Shown here: positions 50,642 to 64,000 of the stretch, piece by piece
How positions within the stretch are numbered: the first letter of the stretch is position 1
Layout of the letters: every line of letters begins with the position of its first letter
Assembly (NCBI RefSeq): GCF_016808095.1
Contig: NC_068970.1
Coordinates: 23,046,501-23,110,500, forward strand
Source: Vigna angularis
Taxonomy: Eukaryota > Streptophyta > Magnoliopsida > Fabales > Fabaceae
Direction of reading: 5' to 3'
Length of the DNA stretch: 64,000 nt
The notes under the pieces: model-generated
Seen by the model: the letters and a program-made list of their open reading frames with translations, nothing else
Database searches by the model: none
Told to the model about the DNA's origin: nothing
Program-made: the position numbers and the translations under genes

Positions 50642-53539
50642 GGATTTTTTCTACTATGAATGTCAAAAAGTTTTCAATTTGTAAAATTTGTATGGTTATT
50701 TTTTGAGATTATCAGGCTTTATCATTAACTTATATAATTGTTAATTATATATCCAATTTATTATGTTTTGTGAAATCAATTGCCCCCAACAGTAGTTACT
50801 GGACAGTTCAGTATGACCACTGTAAATTGTCAAAGAAACTCTGCTGGTTTTCAATCCAATGCATGTTTTCAGTTAGTTTTCTTCTGTACCAGTTCTTGTA
50901 GAAACTTAGAAGAGTTTCTCTTCTTTGGTTGTTTATACCCATATTGTTTTACTAATAGTAGTTTAAGGCTATGTTTTACAGAAACTGGCTAAAAGTTGAA
51001 ACATTAACTGAAAGTTGATAATTGAAAATTATTAAACTAGTTTATTATATCAGTAGTTTGGTAAAATTGTTTATTAAAGTAATTGATGAATTTTATTTGC
51101 AAACCATCGGTTATTGATTAAAATTTTAAACGTTTGTAATTTTTTATTTGCAAAGAAATGGTTATTGATTAAATCCAATTAAATATATTTTCTCTATCCT
51201 AAAATGATTGCAATTTTAGCTTTTAAAAGAATTTCAAATGCGTTACTGTTTCTAATTTTCAATAAAATAACAATTTTATTCCTAGTTAGTTTTTAATTTA
51301 AACTACATTAATGTTTGCTGTAACATGAGTGTAATGTTTTTCAAAATTTTTAAAAAGGGGACATATATTAATGTAAGAAAACCCTTCTAAATGTAATCAT
51401 TTTGGTACAAGCATAGTAATAAATCTAGTTGTATTTAATAAGAATTAAATTGCGTATAATTATATAAATTTATAATAACATTTATGCTTATTTTTAAAAA
51501 AAGTTACAGTAAAGTTTATTCACCAACAGTAATAAATAAAAGCAAACAAAAGATTATAAAAATAAAATATTGAAGTTAAAATAATTTAAATAAATAAAAT
51601 AAGAGATATTGTTATATAAAATTTTAAAGTGAATTGAGATTACAAAATATTAAATTTAATCATTCATTAAGAATGTGGAGAGTTTTTATGGCAATTTTTA
51701 AAAATAATGTGGAGTTGGTAGGTTCTAAAAAGTAAAAAGTTATGTTAAATTTTCACATCTCAATTATATTAACATTTTAAAACCTATCAATTATTTTTTA
51801 TTATATAAAAATTTATTAAAAATAAAAAATAAAATAATATTTATATTAAATTCATGATAAAAATTAGCCTTAAAAAACATATACAAACTATAGTTATTAT
51901 AACCCAAAAATCATGGAAGACTAAAGAAGATTCATTCTTTAACCTAATTCTTTAAAACCTTTTTCCAAATATGCTTCAAAATATAAATGTCTCTCATAAA
52001 ATTAACATAAATAAAGTATATATCTCTAAGAAAACTAAAAAGATATTTCACATATTTACTGCAACTTCATTTAAAAATACCAACATATAAAACTAAACTA
52101 AGAGAACTCTTAAATACAGTATTAATGTTCACCTTAAATTAATTGAAAAATAAAACTTGCAAGCATTCATAAATAAAATCACTTGAATGAAATCTGATTT
52201 ACATAATCTATTTACATCTCATGTTGATATAATTTTACACCGCATAGTTTTTTTTTATTTTGTACGTAAATATGTTACTGCTAATGAACATTGTTGTGTT
52301 TTTATCAAAACTTAAAATATGTATCATGGTTTATTTAATTTAGATTTTTAAGCTTATTTTGAATGTAAAAGATATATGTTTTATATTCATTTTTTAAAGT
52401 TAAAATATTATATTTCTTTAGTAATATTTTATACATTATTTAATAACTTTTATTATATCATTATTTTAATAGTTAAGGTTTGAATTACATATTTTTAAAT
52501 AATTTACTTTTGACATTATTACCTATCTAAAACATATCATCTATTAGTTAATTAAGTTTTTAATCACTAGTTTAAAATTCATATGACGGTGTAAAATTCT
52601 ATAACAGGCAATAAAAAAATTAAACTGTTTGATAACATTTTTTAGTAATTTGATTTTCAGAATATTATTTTTATCATGATAATATAAATTAAAATTAAAT
52701 TTATTAAAAGTATTTCGTTTCATTCAATCTTTTCGCTTTAGTACAATAATTTATCGAAACAAAATCTTATGCTTCAAAGAGAGTTTATAATACATTTTTC
52801 TATCTTGATGCCTTTTAATTTTATGTAAAATTAACTAAATTCAAATATATATGAATTATATCCAGAACGGCAACTTCGATTTTAAATAGGTCAACGTGTT
52901 TAACTATTTAATTTTTAAAATTATTATTTACTAAGTATTAATATTGACTGCAGTTTTTGGTTTCATTGATTATATCAAAGTAAAACTACTAAACTTTGTT
53001 ATGATATATATATTATAAAACTAATTCAGCATTGATAACAATAGAATTAGGTTAATTTTTTTATTTCTATTTTTTAAAAGTTAATAAATGAGATATATAA
53101 CCCAAAAATATATTTAATAAATTATTTCACTAAGCTATAATATTTAAAAGTAATTTTTTAAATCACAACCTAGAAAAATCTTTACAATTAATTATTTTAA
53201 GTAAATTATAATGATAAAATATACTTAATGCATATTTACAGGGGAAATATTAGTTCGTTTTGGTAGCAAGAAGTTTCAATAATGAAGCAAATTTAGCTGA
53301 GTTTAGTTGAGATCCAATGCTGCCACTGCATATTATGGTTTGATTTTCAACAGCTAGGAAACCTTACCAAACTGATATTAACATGGTTAAAATTATAAAT
53401 CTCAACTTGAGAAAATCGGTGGAAAAATATAAATAAAATATAAACAAAATTCATAGTAGAACTTGACATGAATACATATTCAGGTAAACTATCCTATAAA
53501 TCATGGAACCTTGGTTCCTTAGGAATCTATGAATCATCT
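50642..53539. other. AT-rich gap between the convergent PP7 and ARID genes
   Basis: About 2.9 kb downstream of both genes, so it holds both 3' untranslated regions. Very AT-rich from 51000 on. No gene, bounded element or RNA gene is recognised. Confidence 0.5.
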
Positions 53540-56500
53540 CTATTCGGATTGCTCAAATGGAACTCGAACAAACAATTGTCCATGCAAAGTAACCACAGCA
53601 GAAGTCTGATGAGTATCAATTCTTGAAGGCAAACTCACAACCTGAGTTAATTAAAATATTTGGATTAGAAGAATAGAAAAGGCTGAATTAAATGTGCCAA
53701 CATGGCTGTTTAAATATGGAAAGCACACAAGCTACTTATTGTCAATAAGTGCTAACAGCTTGTTATAAAAGGACAACTTCACAACTTTTGTAGGCAGAAA
53801 GTATAATCCATGGACATACAAAGACACTGTTGACAAATTAAGTTTGAAATCAAAGATTGAAACAACAATTTTTGAAAATAAATAAATCCTTCGTATCATA
53901 GCAAAAGATAATATACCTTCTTGAAAGGTGTGACCCCCCATGGATTGTCAGAATGTTCAGGCTCACCGCTTATGACCAGGCGTCCAGCTGGGTCTGATTG
54001 AACACGCACCTGATTTCATGAAGTGAACAATATTCTCCATTCAAAACAGTTCAAATGCAGTTTGGTAAATTACACTTCTGAATTTATAGCTTATTGCATC
54101 ACACGCTAAGAGCACAAAGGAAAAGTTTCACAACTAGTAGATCTTACAAAAAAGGTAATACCAGAAATAGGAAAATGTAAAATGGGTCAATGAAAACACT
54201 CTACTGTAATTTCTATAATATTTAATTTGAAAAAAAAATGTTAAACGCAAATGTGATTGAAATATCGTTAGGAAAAAAAGAGAGACTTAAATTAAGTCTT
54301 TTCTCTTGACAAATGAGGGTAGTTTGGCTTAATTCTAAATTTTTAGTCCATGACAATTTTTCTTTTAATCGTCTCTGCCGATAATTTGACCTTCATAGTT
54401 AATATTAATCACATTATCATAACATTGTCATGTCAATACCATTTATCAAATCAATTGAAATCATAAATGTCACATCATGTAATAATGTATTTATGAAGAC
54501 CACAAATCTTTATAAAAAATTAAAACAAAAAAAATTGCAGAGTAAACATAAAACAATTTATTACGACCTAAGGAGATAAATAATAATAAACATTAAAGTT
54601 TTCGATGAAAATAGACATCATACAACTAAAGAAAGTTAAAAAAGTAAATTATGTTAATATTTAATACGACTGATTTAACTAATTTTCAAAATGAGTTCGT
54701 GAGATGTTCTGTAAATATAATGTGTCTGTCAAGATGTGTCCGAGAGGTGTTAAAAACAGACAGCCTGACTAACAGTAGAAAAGTATGTCAAATTAACCAT
54801 ACCTATATTCCAGATAGGCTGCAACCCAGTTGGCCTATTTTAAAGCTTTATTATCACTCGTCGGAAATTTACATAAATGCCATTAAAGTAATTTACCTTC
54901 TTTTTAACCTGGTTCAAATATCACAATGTTTATTATTATTATTATAAAAATTCACAAGTTACAGAAGCTACTTTTTCATCTACTTAAACATGTTTTATGA
55001 CTTTTATTTATTAGTTTAGTCATTCTAAACAAGTTACTTCCTACGTCTAGTCCTTACTAATATATTTAATTTCCTTATTCTAATTCTTATAAATTTTATT
55101 TTTAACTTTATTCCTTCAAAACTTGTAACTTTTGTTCTTCGTCTCTAGAAATATGTCTTTTTGTTTTTAATTTTGATTTCTATAAATATATTATGTATTT
55201 TAATTCCTTATCACATCAGATAGTGACTGACATTTTTTATGATGTCAGCATTGTAGATTAACAATTCTTTTGATGATATAATAAAAATTTACTTTAGCGG
55301 TCAAATTAGACAGGAATGGTTTTCCAAAAATCGTCGAGGACTAAGGTGAAAAAACAAAGTGTAAAGACCAAGACGAAAAGACCACTATTTTTTAAGGAAA
55401 AGACAATTAAGAGTAAAAAAATATAGCATGGCATTGTTATACAGTATTTAGTTAAAAAGGGGCATGGTCACCTTTGAATGCATTAAGTTCATATATTTAT
55501 ATATTATATATAAAAAGGAGGATGAGACTACTAGTATCCTTGCCAATTTATCACAAAACAATAAAAATAATACGCCAAGATTTCAACGTATGTGCAGAAT
55601 TATTACAGAGAAAAAGGAAATAACTCTTTGTTACCTCTTCCCGCAGAAGGCCAGGAACCAAAGCATAGACCTCAAAACAATCTTTCTGTACACAACTTTC
55701 TCTTGATGAGTAAATTACATAATTAAACAGATTATATTCTATCCAAACACAAGATAAACTTACAGTTTTTTGCACATTGATTTTTACCCAATCAGCAGGA
55801 GGTCCAATGTCAACCACAGATGTGTCCAGTCTTAGTCCATCATACACACCGACAGAGGCAAGTATGTCAGCAAATGAACAAGCAAGTAAACACCTCTATC
55901 AAGAATATAAATTAATAGCACACTTTATGGGTTGTCAACTATATAAATAGATTTTGATTAAGTACAAATCGTTCATGATAAAAAGAGAAAGAAAGTAACG
56001 TGTCTTAACTGTGGTTTAGATGGTTTATTACTGTGAGCAACTTTGACTGCATTCACCATGTCTGATGATTTCTTGCGTTTAAGTACATCTGAGCAAATAA
56101 GTTAGGGGTGGAATCTTTAGAATCATACAGCACTTTAATAAGTTAAAAATATTAGTACTATGATGAAGATCATACTGATGCTTCTAAGCTGCTTTTCACG
56201 CTTTTGCATAGACAAAGAGCTCCTGTCCTATGAAAAACAAGTTATTAAACAATTATTTAGCAGTAAAAATAAAATTAAGGAGAATATGAATCATACCAGC
56301 ACAATTTAACCAGACCTTAATAATAGGATCACTAACTTCACCATTGCCCAGAAGACGTTGTGAATGCCAACCCTGCATAGCCCTAGCCGCAGCATCTCTA
56401 CGTGCCCTACCTGATGAAGCTAATCCTTGGACACACTTAACAGGCAAGAGGGATTGTAAGACACAAATAAGTGTAATCATCACAGTACTACTGCTTACGA

Positions 56501-59500
56501 CATACATATTCCACTAGCAAAGCCTACTGCAAGTAAACAGATTTAGTGCCTTGCAAAGTAGAAATTCAATTTCAAATATTAACTCAACACAAAAGACGAC
56601 TTTGTTAATGATGCCTTAAATCCAATATCCATTCATTACTTTCCTATGCTTAGAAGTCACCTTTTTCTAACGTTAAGGGAGTGGAAGAAGATATAATTTG
56701 GAAATAGACTGGTAGAACTGGACCAGTGTACGAGAAAATCTGATTAATTTATTATGAAACACATCAAACACTGGACTAGTATAAATAACATATTGAACAA
56801 AGATCAAGAGCACATGTACTGCAAAAGAGAGAAATTCCACCCTCCTTAACCCAATTATTTGAGAGACAGTTCTCTCCTTTCCAATTTCCTCGTCCCAATT
56901 CTAAGCTGACTCTAACATCCTTCCTATCTTCTTTTTTATTACTGAACATAAGTAGCTATTTCATTATCAACATGATTGAGGGTCCTACTCCCTATAACAC
57001 AGTTAACCTTCTTATTCTATCTGACCTACAACAGTTATTGAGGAAATATGCCAGACATAGTCATGACCAGAAGCAAAAAAGAAGCATTTTTTCAAGGGGA
57101 GAGGGGACAACTCTCCGTATAATTTAACTTTGCTAAGGAAGCAACTATAAGATAATATTACAAGGTGCATCAATTGTTCTAATGGCGTAGGTCAGATGGA
57201 GTAAGTCATAATTGAATAGTGGTACTTGGACTGCTACCCTCATGAGTAGAAAGGGTTAAGGTCTGATTATGACCTATAACATTTGGCCTTATATGCTCAA
57301 TCCAACAATTGACATCAAATCCAAGGTCATGAGTTTGATTCCCAATGTGGTAATTATTGAGGGGGAAAACCTTTGCAGGTTGCATCAATTGACAATTGCG
57401 GAGGAAGATATTAGTGTAGAGTGCATCAACTGTTCAGTGGCGGAGACCAAGTGGGTCAAGTCCCAATTGAAAAGTGATATTTAGAATTTCATGCTTTTAT
57501 ATAGAAAGAGTTGTGTTCAAAGTATAAGTGATAGCTTTTGGCTTTGTGATAAATGCTCAATCCAACAAGTAATAATACTACGTCATTTAATTTTCAACTG
57601 ATCATTAGAAATGACACATATCAGCAACTAAAAGTACTAGAAAATGTGCAGCAATCTGAACCCATAGGGAGATCATAAAATAGTCCCATCCATAAAAAAG
57701 ACAAATAACTTTCAAAGAATGTGCATGGGAATTTCATCCTATTACAATATACAGACAGCAGCAGGTTAAATTATAAAAATGGAGATGCCTAATGTGGTTT
57801 TCCAACATATCCATATCTTATTTAAGAGAATAGTCTAGCAGTTCATAAAGTCAACATACAAAAGATTGACACAGTTGGCCATTATATTATTGCTCATGAA
57901 AATGAAATAAACACAAATAATTAGTACCTGATTTTCAATATTCATTGGCTCTGAATTAGAAGTAATAGGCACATTTAGCTCACCACCTTTTGTTTTATGC
58001 CTTTCATAGTCAAGAAGAGCCTGGAGTAGCATAAAAAAAGAAACAACAACAGTGAAATAGATTGAGTATAACAAAATTTATAGTTTTACATAATATTTGA
58101 TATTGTTTTGACAGTTTCGAAATAGACAAGATGCTATTTAAATAAGCCCATATGTCATTGAACTCTAAAACAAGAATGATTAAAGAACAGATATTGTGGC
58201 CAACAGAAAATGTACCTATGTACTGGTTAATTCCAAAGAGCATGTAGGGAGTAAGGGAACGTAGAAAGCATTACACAATATTTTTGGAATCTAGAGTGGT
58301 AAAGTCCATACTAGTTATGAACTTACAATAATTTGATTAGAATGCTTTTTCTTCAATGGATTAATATGCACCAGCACCAAGGAGTAGAAAGCTTGTTATT
58401 GGCAGTAGTTAATACTCGATAACACCATCTACATTACTTCTTAAAGAATGCAATTTTAATCAGTAGTAGTTGATAACGATTGTTCAATTCTACACATTTA
58501 AGTTACAAGATGAGAAAAAATAAAAAATAAAAAACTAACAATGCAGCATCATTCATTGGGAGAAGCAAAAGAAGCATCTAGTCAGGACATCGGATATTAC
58601 ATAAGTGGTCAAAATTAAAACACTAAATCGTGCACCTGTTATGTGGCCTTTTCATACTAAACATCCATATTTTGATGCAAATCATGATTTGCTTTCACAT
58701 TTCAAAATATACAATAATCTCAATTAATAAAGACTACATCTTGAAAAGAAATCAAGGGTAAAATCATAGAAAGGACAGCTTTTTCTTTCCATCCTTTCAA
58801 AAGAAATAAAAATTCAATACATAAACTTTAGAAATAAACTGTATAATTGAAACTAACAATTCATTGTTTAAATTCCATTCTTATCAAATGCCGTAAGTTT
58901 ATAATCTTACTTTTTTATATGGTTTTACATAAAAGCTGGCAGAAACATCTCCAAAAGAAGAATAAAAATTTCCATCACCATGCAGCATGCTACTAGTTAC
59001 GCGAAAGTGTATATTATACTTTAGTCATTTGAAAATCTATTATAAATGCTGGTAATAATTATAACCAAGAGAAATATGACACGTAAAGATAATGATAGGT
59101 GCAGGATCACAACATAAAGCTAAGATAATATAGCGTAGTACTCAATCCATACCAATGAGGAAAAGTATGATGTAAATCATAAAATATTTAACAAAGAAAT
59201 CTGGGCAAATGTATGTCAGCTAGATCAACATTACACTTTTGTGACAAAGAAAACAATCTACTTCTAAGCTTTACAGGAATGTTGAGTTTGCATGGCAGCC
59301 TGGATATCTTGAAAACATATTTGCCAAATAATCTTTTAGAAGAAATGAAAGAGCTGAAGACTAATGTACACCTTATTAATCTAGAATCACCTTCTCATAA
59401 AAAACCCGAAAAGTCCATGAAACTGTGGTACATGTCCTGCAAAAATTAAGAACAGAGAGCATTATTTTCACATGTCATTAAATAACCACAAGTTGTCCAG

Positions 59501-61913
59501 ATCAGCCATATGTGTCGGCCCACCCCAAAAAAACACAGAACAACATGAAGTACAACTAAAAATAATGTTGAAGAAATGTGGAAATAGTAAGAGAAATTCA
59601 TATAATAATAATGAAAAGTGCTTCCAAATTACGATTTCTAATCAATAAAGGAACTAGACAAGCATGCATATTAAATAAAATCATCCAACCCAGTTTGTTT
59701 TCCATCAAGAACTAGAACTCAGATGGACAACTTAATTTTTCTCAACAACTTTTCCAATACTGAATATGACTCACCGTCCTTGTAAAATACATAGAAAACA
59801 CAAAATTTAACATTCAATAAAACTCAAACAAAAGCTAAGCAAAAGCTTTTCAGAGCCACCAAGAAGATTGAGACAAGAAATTGCTTGTTGTTCCTTACTT
59901 TGGAGGTTTGAAAGACTCTCCCACTTGCCGCCACAATTTACATGAGGTGACCTATTCATAAATGTAACCCCAATTAGGCATAAGTCTTGGTAAATTGGCA
60001 ACAATTAAAACAACTTCTCTGAAGTTTGAACTAAACAAACTTGAAATTTAGAGTAATTGTTGTTAGTTTGCCTCATGAAACAACCTCGAAAGCATCCCAG
60101 TTGCCCGAAAATAAAACTGACATTTAATTAAGAAATGCAAGTAAATTCAGTAGTACAGATATTTACAAGTGACAGGCAAAGTTACAACTGTTAAATGCTT
60201 CATTATCAACTATTCACTGACTTCCAAACCAAAGTAAATTTAATCAAACAAAATAGATTTTAGGATTTTTATGGCAACATTAAATTCATAACTGTATTTG
60301 AGGGCCTCTTTGGTTTGTGGTTCACTACACAAAAATACTACCAATTCACTATACAAATATTTCAAATAAACAAATAATGTGAAAACAGGATGGCCATTTT
60401 CGTAATTATTTGTGAAAACCGAAAATATTTTCACAAACCAATCGATCCTCCCTCGTCAAACACACTTGAATGCTAATTTTTAAAATGCTATTGTCAAGGG
60501 AATCAAGTAAGCTTTGAAATCGTTGATCTCAAGATGTTGTCTCTCTCATCCCCCGTATAGTATTTTTAATTAGATTTAGTTATCATACTAAACATATTGA
60601 GCATAAAGACATTGTTATTTGACAACGTGGTATATCACAAACTGGCATCAGAATAACTCATGCTAAATGCCTAATAAAAAAGTAAATCTCTCTGCTCCTG
60701 CGTGTGTGGGAGAGTAAACATGTGCGTTTATGTAATTATTTACTTAATTTTACTTACATTGGCTAAAAAGCTACCACTATTAACAGATTTACGTCCCCAA
60801 AAGGAAGAACCATGAAAAAATCGACGCTGTGAAAGAGCCAAACTAGTAGCCACCATATGGAATTATTAAGGTCCTCTAATCTAATTATTTACTTGTGATC
60901 ATATACTTCTGACTTCACATAAAATTGGTTACATAAAGCTGCATTAGTGCTTCAGCAGAATAATGGAAAATGAATACCTTATCATAGCCGCCCAGTCTGT
61001 TAACAGATCTCCATAGCCTTATATCCAGCCAATTAAGAATTAGGATAAAGTAATATATCAGAGCTTGGATTATGTGTTCCATATTTAAATGTAGAAGGAA
61101 ACTTAAACAAACTGGTATAACTCACTTAAGGCAATTAAGCCCCTCTTTATAAAACTTGGGTGGTTTGAATTCCATGCTCCTCTCCCTAAAGAATGTTTCA
61201 AGCTCCTTCATAAAAGCTGACTGCTCATCTTCTGTTCCCGACTCATTACCATCGTATGAATACTCAGGATCCAGAAAATACAAGTTCGGTGAGATCAAGT
61301 TTCCATTATCTGCATTTGCAACAGCAGCCTGCCTTTCATTATACTTATTCTCATCGTCTAATCCACTCTTAACTTCAGCTCTTATATCGGTCTGAACAAC
61401 ATGAGGCGTTTTAGGTTCGTTATGAATGGGGTGTGCGGAGTTGGAGTCCCCATTATTGCAAGTTTTACTTTCAGCCGCTTCGAAAGCTTTGGGCTTCACC
61501 TCCACAGTCATCTCAGCAGGATCAGCATTGTTTTGACAAACATTAGAATCATTCGCTACGTCCTTATCACTCTGAGGAAGTTCTTCTACTTTGCTCTTCA
61601 CATCTAATGCATTTTCACCTTCAGTTTTATTTAAAACCGGAACATTTTCCATTACAGGGATCGACTCTATTGTATTTTGACTATTTAGGACATCTTGTTG
61701 CGGAATGCACTCTGAATTGGCTTCTGGTTTCACAATTCTATCCTCCAGAGGTGCCTCTGCCTCTACCTTCCCATTTTCAGCATGATTTGAAGTATCCCTA
61801 ACGGACAAAGGAGCAGCCAAAACTTCTGATTCAACCTGTGCTTCAGCCAAAACTTCTTCCACAGCCAACGGAACATTCTGCCCTGCTTCTTCATTCTCTT
61901 TTGTATCACTCAT
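53540..61913 (-). CDS. ARID/BRIGHT DNA-binding protein with C-terminal alpha-crystallin (HSP20-like) domain, 12 exons
   Basis: Exons (minus strand): 61913-61126, 61017-60978, 59951-59899, 59436-59391, 58020-57928, 56435-56316, 56227-56176, 56088-56010, 55830-55764, 55685-55635, 54009-53917, 53641-53540; 527 aa. Residues 1-225 are acidic and of low complexity. The ARID domain is at about 227-317 (FMKELETFFRERSMEFKPPK, LWRSVNRLGGYDKVTSCKLW, TVSWTFRVFYEKALLDYERH). A basic stretch (GRARRDAAARAMQGWHSQRL, KREKQL, KRKK) follows, then an alpha-crystallin-like domain at about 436-523 (DIGPPADWVKIN, DCFEVYALVPGLLREEVRVQ, GRLVISGEP, VVTLHGQLFVRVPFEQ). This order is that of the plant ARID3/5/6 group, nuclear proteins expected to bind AT-rich DNA; which member is not settled. 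The start is the ATG at 61913. The exon 9 start is the least certain junction. Confidence 0.9.
55831..55895 (-). other. Possible extension of ARID-gene exon 9
   Basis: Two other acceptor sites (GATAG before 55895 and TAGAG before 55893) lead into frames that stay open into the alpha-crystallin domain and would add about 22 residues (CLLACSFADILASVGVYDGL). The acceptor at 55830 gives KPQLDTSVVDIGPP, closer to what I recall of the family, so I use it. Confidence 0.4.
57166..57575. repeat. Diverged ~256-bp tandem duplication in the ARID-gene intron 5
   Basis: gtgcatcaattgttctaatg (57163 on) and gtgcatcaactgttcagtgg (57420 on) each precede matching gg-gtaagtc--aattgaa-agtg wording, and both copies later have atgctcaatccaacaa. 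A gagtttgattccc phrase between them resembles a polymerase III B box, so a SINE origin is possible. Confidence 0.4.
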
Positions 61914-62400
61914 CTCCAAAATTTAAGCACACACACACGAGAACACGCAAAAACCTACTACACCGACCCAAAACAAAAATTGAAAACAAATAAGAGGTCA
62001 GAAAAGGAGAATTAAAAAACCAATTGAAGGAACCCTTCTCCGAACATGCCACATCGTTCATTTACTTTTGTCCAAAAATTAATATAAAAAAATGAAGAAT
62101 GTTAAAAAGAGGAAGAAGGAAATTTACACACGCACAAAATCCCCCCAAAAATAATACATCATTGCAGGAGGTCAAGGTAAGTTCAGTAAGCTACCAAAAA
62201 AATTGATTTCTCGGAGTTCGAAGTAGGCGTTCAAATTGAAATTAAAAAACAAACAGACACGAAGAAAGAAAAAGTGATGCAGCATTACCTATATTGAAAT
62301 TCAATCGTATTGCAGAAGAAACCCACTATGGCAGATGCAAAAGGGTTGAATTTGTTAAACCCTAATTCTGCTATAAAAAATGAAAGAAGACAAATTCTAA
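61914..62400 (-). promoter_or_regulatory. 5' leader region of the ARID gene, probably with a leader intron
   Basis: A donor-like TATAG|GTAATG at about 62290-62301 (minus strand) and acceptor-like sites (GTGTAG, GTAG) near 61955 suggest a non-coding first exon near 62300-62380 and an intron in the leader. No ATG-led frame of note is present. This is inference from splice signals only. Confidence 0.4.
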
Positions 62401-63768
62401 GGTGCCACGCCATTTTAAACTTTTATTTATTGAAATTTAAAAACGCCTTATAAAAAATATGGTTTGAATATATTTTTATTCCTCCAGAAATTTACTAAAT
62501 TTGTTTTTGAGTTATTAAATTATTGTTTTTTTTTTCAATTTTTAAATCTCAAAATTTTAAAATAGGTGAAATTCGACACACACTAAAACGAGGACAAAAA
62601 TCATAATTTTAAAATTTTCAGAGATTAAAATTAGAGATGGGCCATAATTTTAATATTTTTCTTATGAAGAAATTAATTTGTTGGAAGACCATGTAACAAT
62701 ACTTTCACACTTACAACAACTCTGGCTACGCATATGTACACTCTCACATTTTAAGGAATTATTGGATTATTGACTTTCTTTACACATTAGATCATTCGCA
62801 ATTTATAGCTTTTAGGTATGTATTACTAGGTTTAATATATTTTTGTCTTTAAATTTTAACATGAAAGTGAATTGTTTTTTGTAAATTTTAATACACGTTG
62901 ATTCATAAATATTAAAAATAAATAAATATAGTTCATTCAATTTAATTACATTAATTCTTTAGATTTATGTAGACTTATTTATAAAATGTGTTTGATATTA
63001 TAAAATAATTTTAACATAATTAAATTAAAATAATTATATAAAACTAAAATATATTAAATTTAAGATATAAGCAAATTTTAATTTTATGTACAAATTTAAA
63101 AAGTAAAAACATATTTAACTATTTATTATTTAGTATTTCAATAATTAATAAAATATTTTTTAAGAATCATTTAAAGTTATACGTAGCTTGCTAAAGAAGG
63201 AAATCCAATTATTTGAAATATATTTATCAAGATACTAAAGATATAATATGATAAAATAACTATTACGTGTTTTAATTAATTGCATAAGCAACAATGCCAT
63301 ATAATTTTCTTATTTTGTTAGTATAGTTATTTTGTTATATGATACAATAAAATAGAATAGTAGATCTCTCTTTTATTCTTTCACCATCTTATATAAATTG
63401 TAATTACTCTTACTATAATACATATTATAGTATTATGATTTTACGACAAGCTGTATTTTTAATTATTATTATTATTATTTTATCATTATCAGTGTTCGTG
63501 TTATTACAACAGTCACAATTAGAGTATTGCTATCATTATTAATTTTACCATAATTGTTGAAACAGATCCCACTAGTTTAATAACAAACTTTTACTATTAC
63601 TCTCATGTGATGTCATCTCCACTGAAAAGTATAATTACATAATAATGAAATCAGAAGAAAATCGTTATTTCTTTCATTATTTTCATTTTCAATCATTGAT
63701 TTATATTTTCAACATCACCAGTATCATTACAATTATTCTATTATAACCGTCACCATCACTTTATATTA

Positions 63769-63811
<43 letters not shown>

Positions 63812-64000
63812 CTATCCTATTCGTTTACACTGTCTCGTATTACCATAAATCAAAGCTTTATATCGTAATTGAAAATTTTCATGTAAATGTGACAAACTGC
63901 ATACCGCTAGTAAAGACAATAATTAAGAACACTTGATTGGGAAATGGGCACAAATTTTGTGTAAAATAATTTTAAATATTGAACTTAGTAAAAGTTTAAA
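62401..64000. other. AT-rich right end of the window, no gene
   Basis: It contains poly-A/T runs, att trinucleotide runs near 63460 and an (AT)n tract at about 63773-63809. Nothing coding is seen. Confidence 0.5.

Noticed and set aside
61122..61919. Start of the ARID protein at 61919
   Set aside because: That position is a TTG codon. The first ATG in frame is at 61913, so the protein starts MSDTKEN. The frame also runs past the splice donor at 61125.

Overview
This is nuclear DNA from a flowering plant, most likely a legume of the bean/cowpea/soybean group. The organism is inferred from the gene set, the GT-AG introns, the AT-rich background and the style of the retroelements (tiny TRIM elements, CACTA and Mutator-like elements); nothing here fixes the species. 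Genes are sparse: five protein-coding genes in 64 kb. Several introns and almost all gaps are filled with decayed or short non-autonomous transposable elements and tandem repeats.

Layout. 1-16.5 kb has no gene: a nested hairpin, a hAT-like remnant, a three-LTR TRIM array at 6.6-7.15 kb with matching 5-bp target duplications, a 186-bp tandem repeat at 9.3-10.1 kb, an 80-bp triplicate, a broken Ty1/copia RNase H region at 13.1-13.5 kb and an 18-copy ~49-bp minisatellite at 14.25-15.1 kb. 16.7-20.1 kb (+): HMG-CoA reductase, 4 exons, 598 aa, complete. 23.6-25.8 kb (-): NADPH-thioredoxin reductase, 2 exons, 414 aa, complete, with a long poly-serine leader. 29.9-30.3 kb (-): a single-exon conserved 131-aa plant protein of unknown function. 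31-44 kb is repeat-rich: an LTR-like segment with internal tandem repeats, a 1.38-kb non-autonomous CACTA element, an 0.89-kb Mutator-like element with ~215-bp inverted repeats, and a probable gypsy solo LTR. 44.2-50.6 kb (+): serine/threonine phosphatase PP7, 5 exons, 463 aa, whose 3.45-kb second intron carries a second TRIM and other fragments. 53.5-61.9 kb (-): a 12-exon gene for an ARID/BRIGHT DNA-binding protein ending in an alpha-crystallin/HSP20-like domain, 527 aa.

Exon joins were worked out by hand from GT-AG sites, reading phase and family resemblance. All five reading frames are intact; only the junction between ARID exons 8 and 9 is uncertain. The genes are unrelated in pathway (isoprenoid synthesis, thiol redox, light/stress phosphatase signalling, chromatin). 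I see no gene cluster or novel multi-gene system. The most distinctive material is the mobile-element and tandem-repeat structure.
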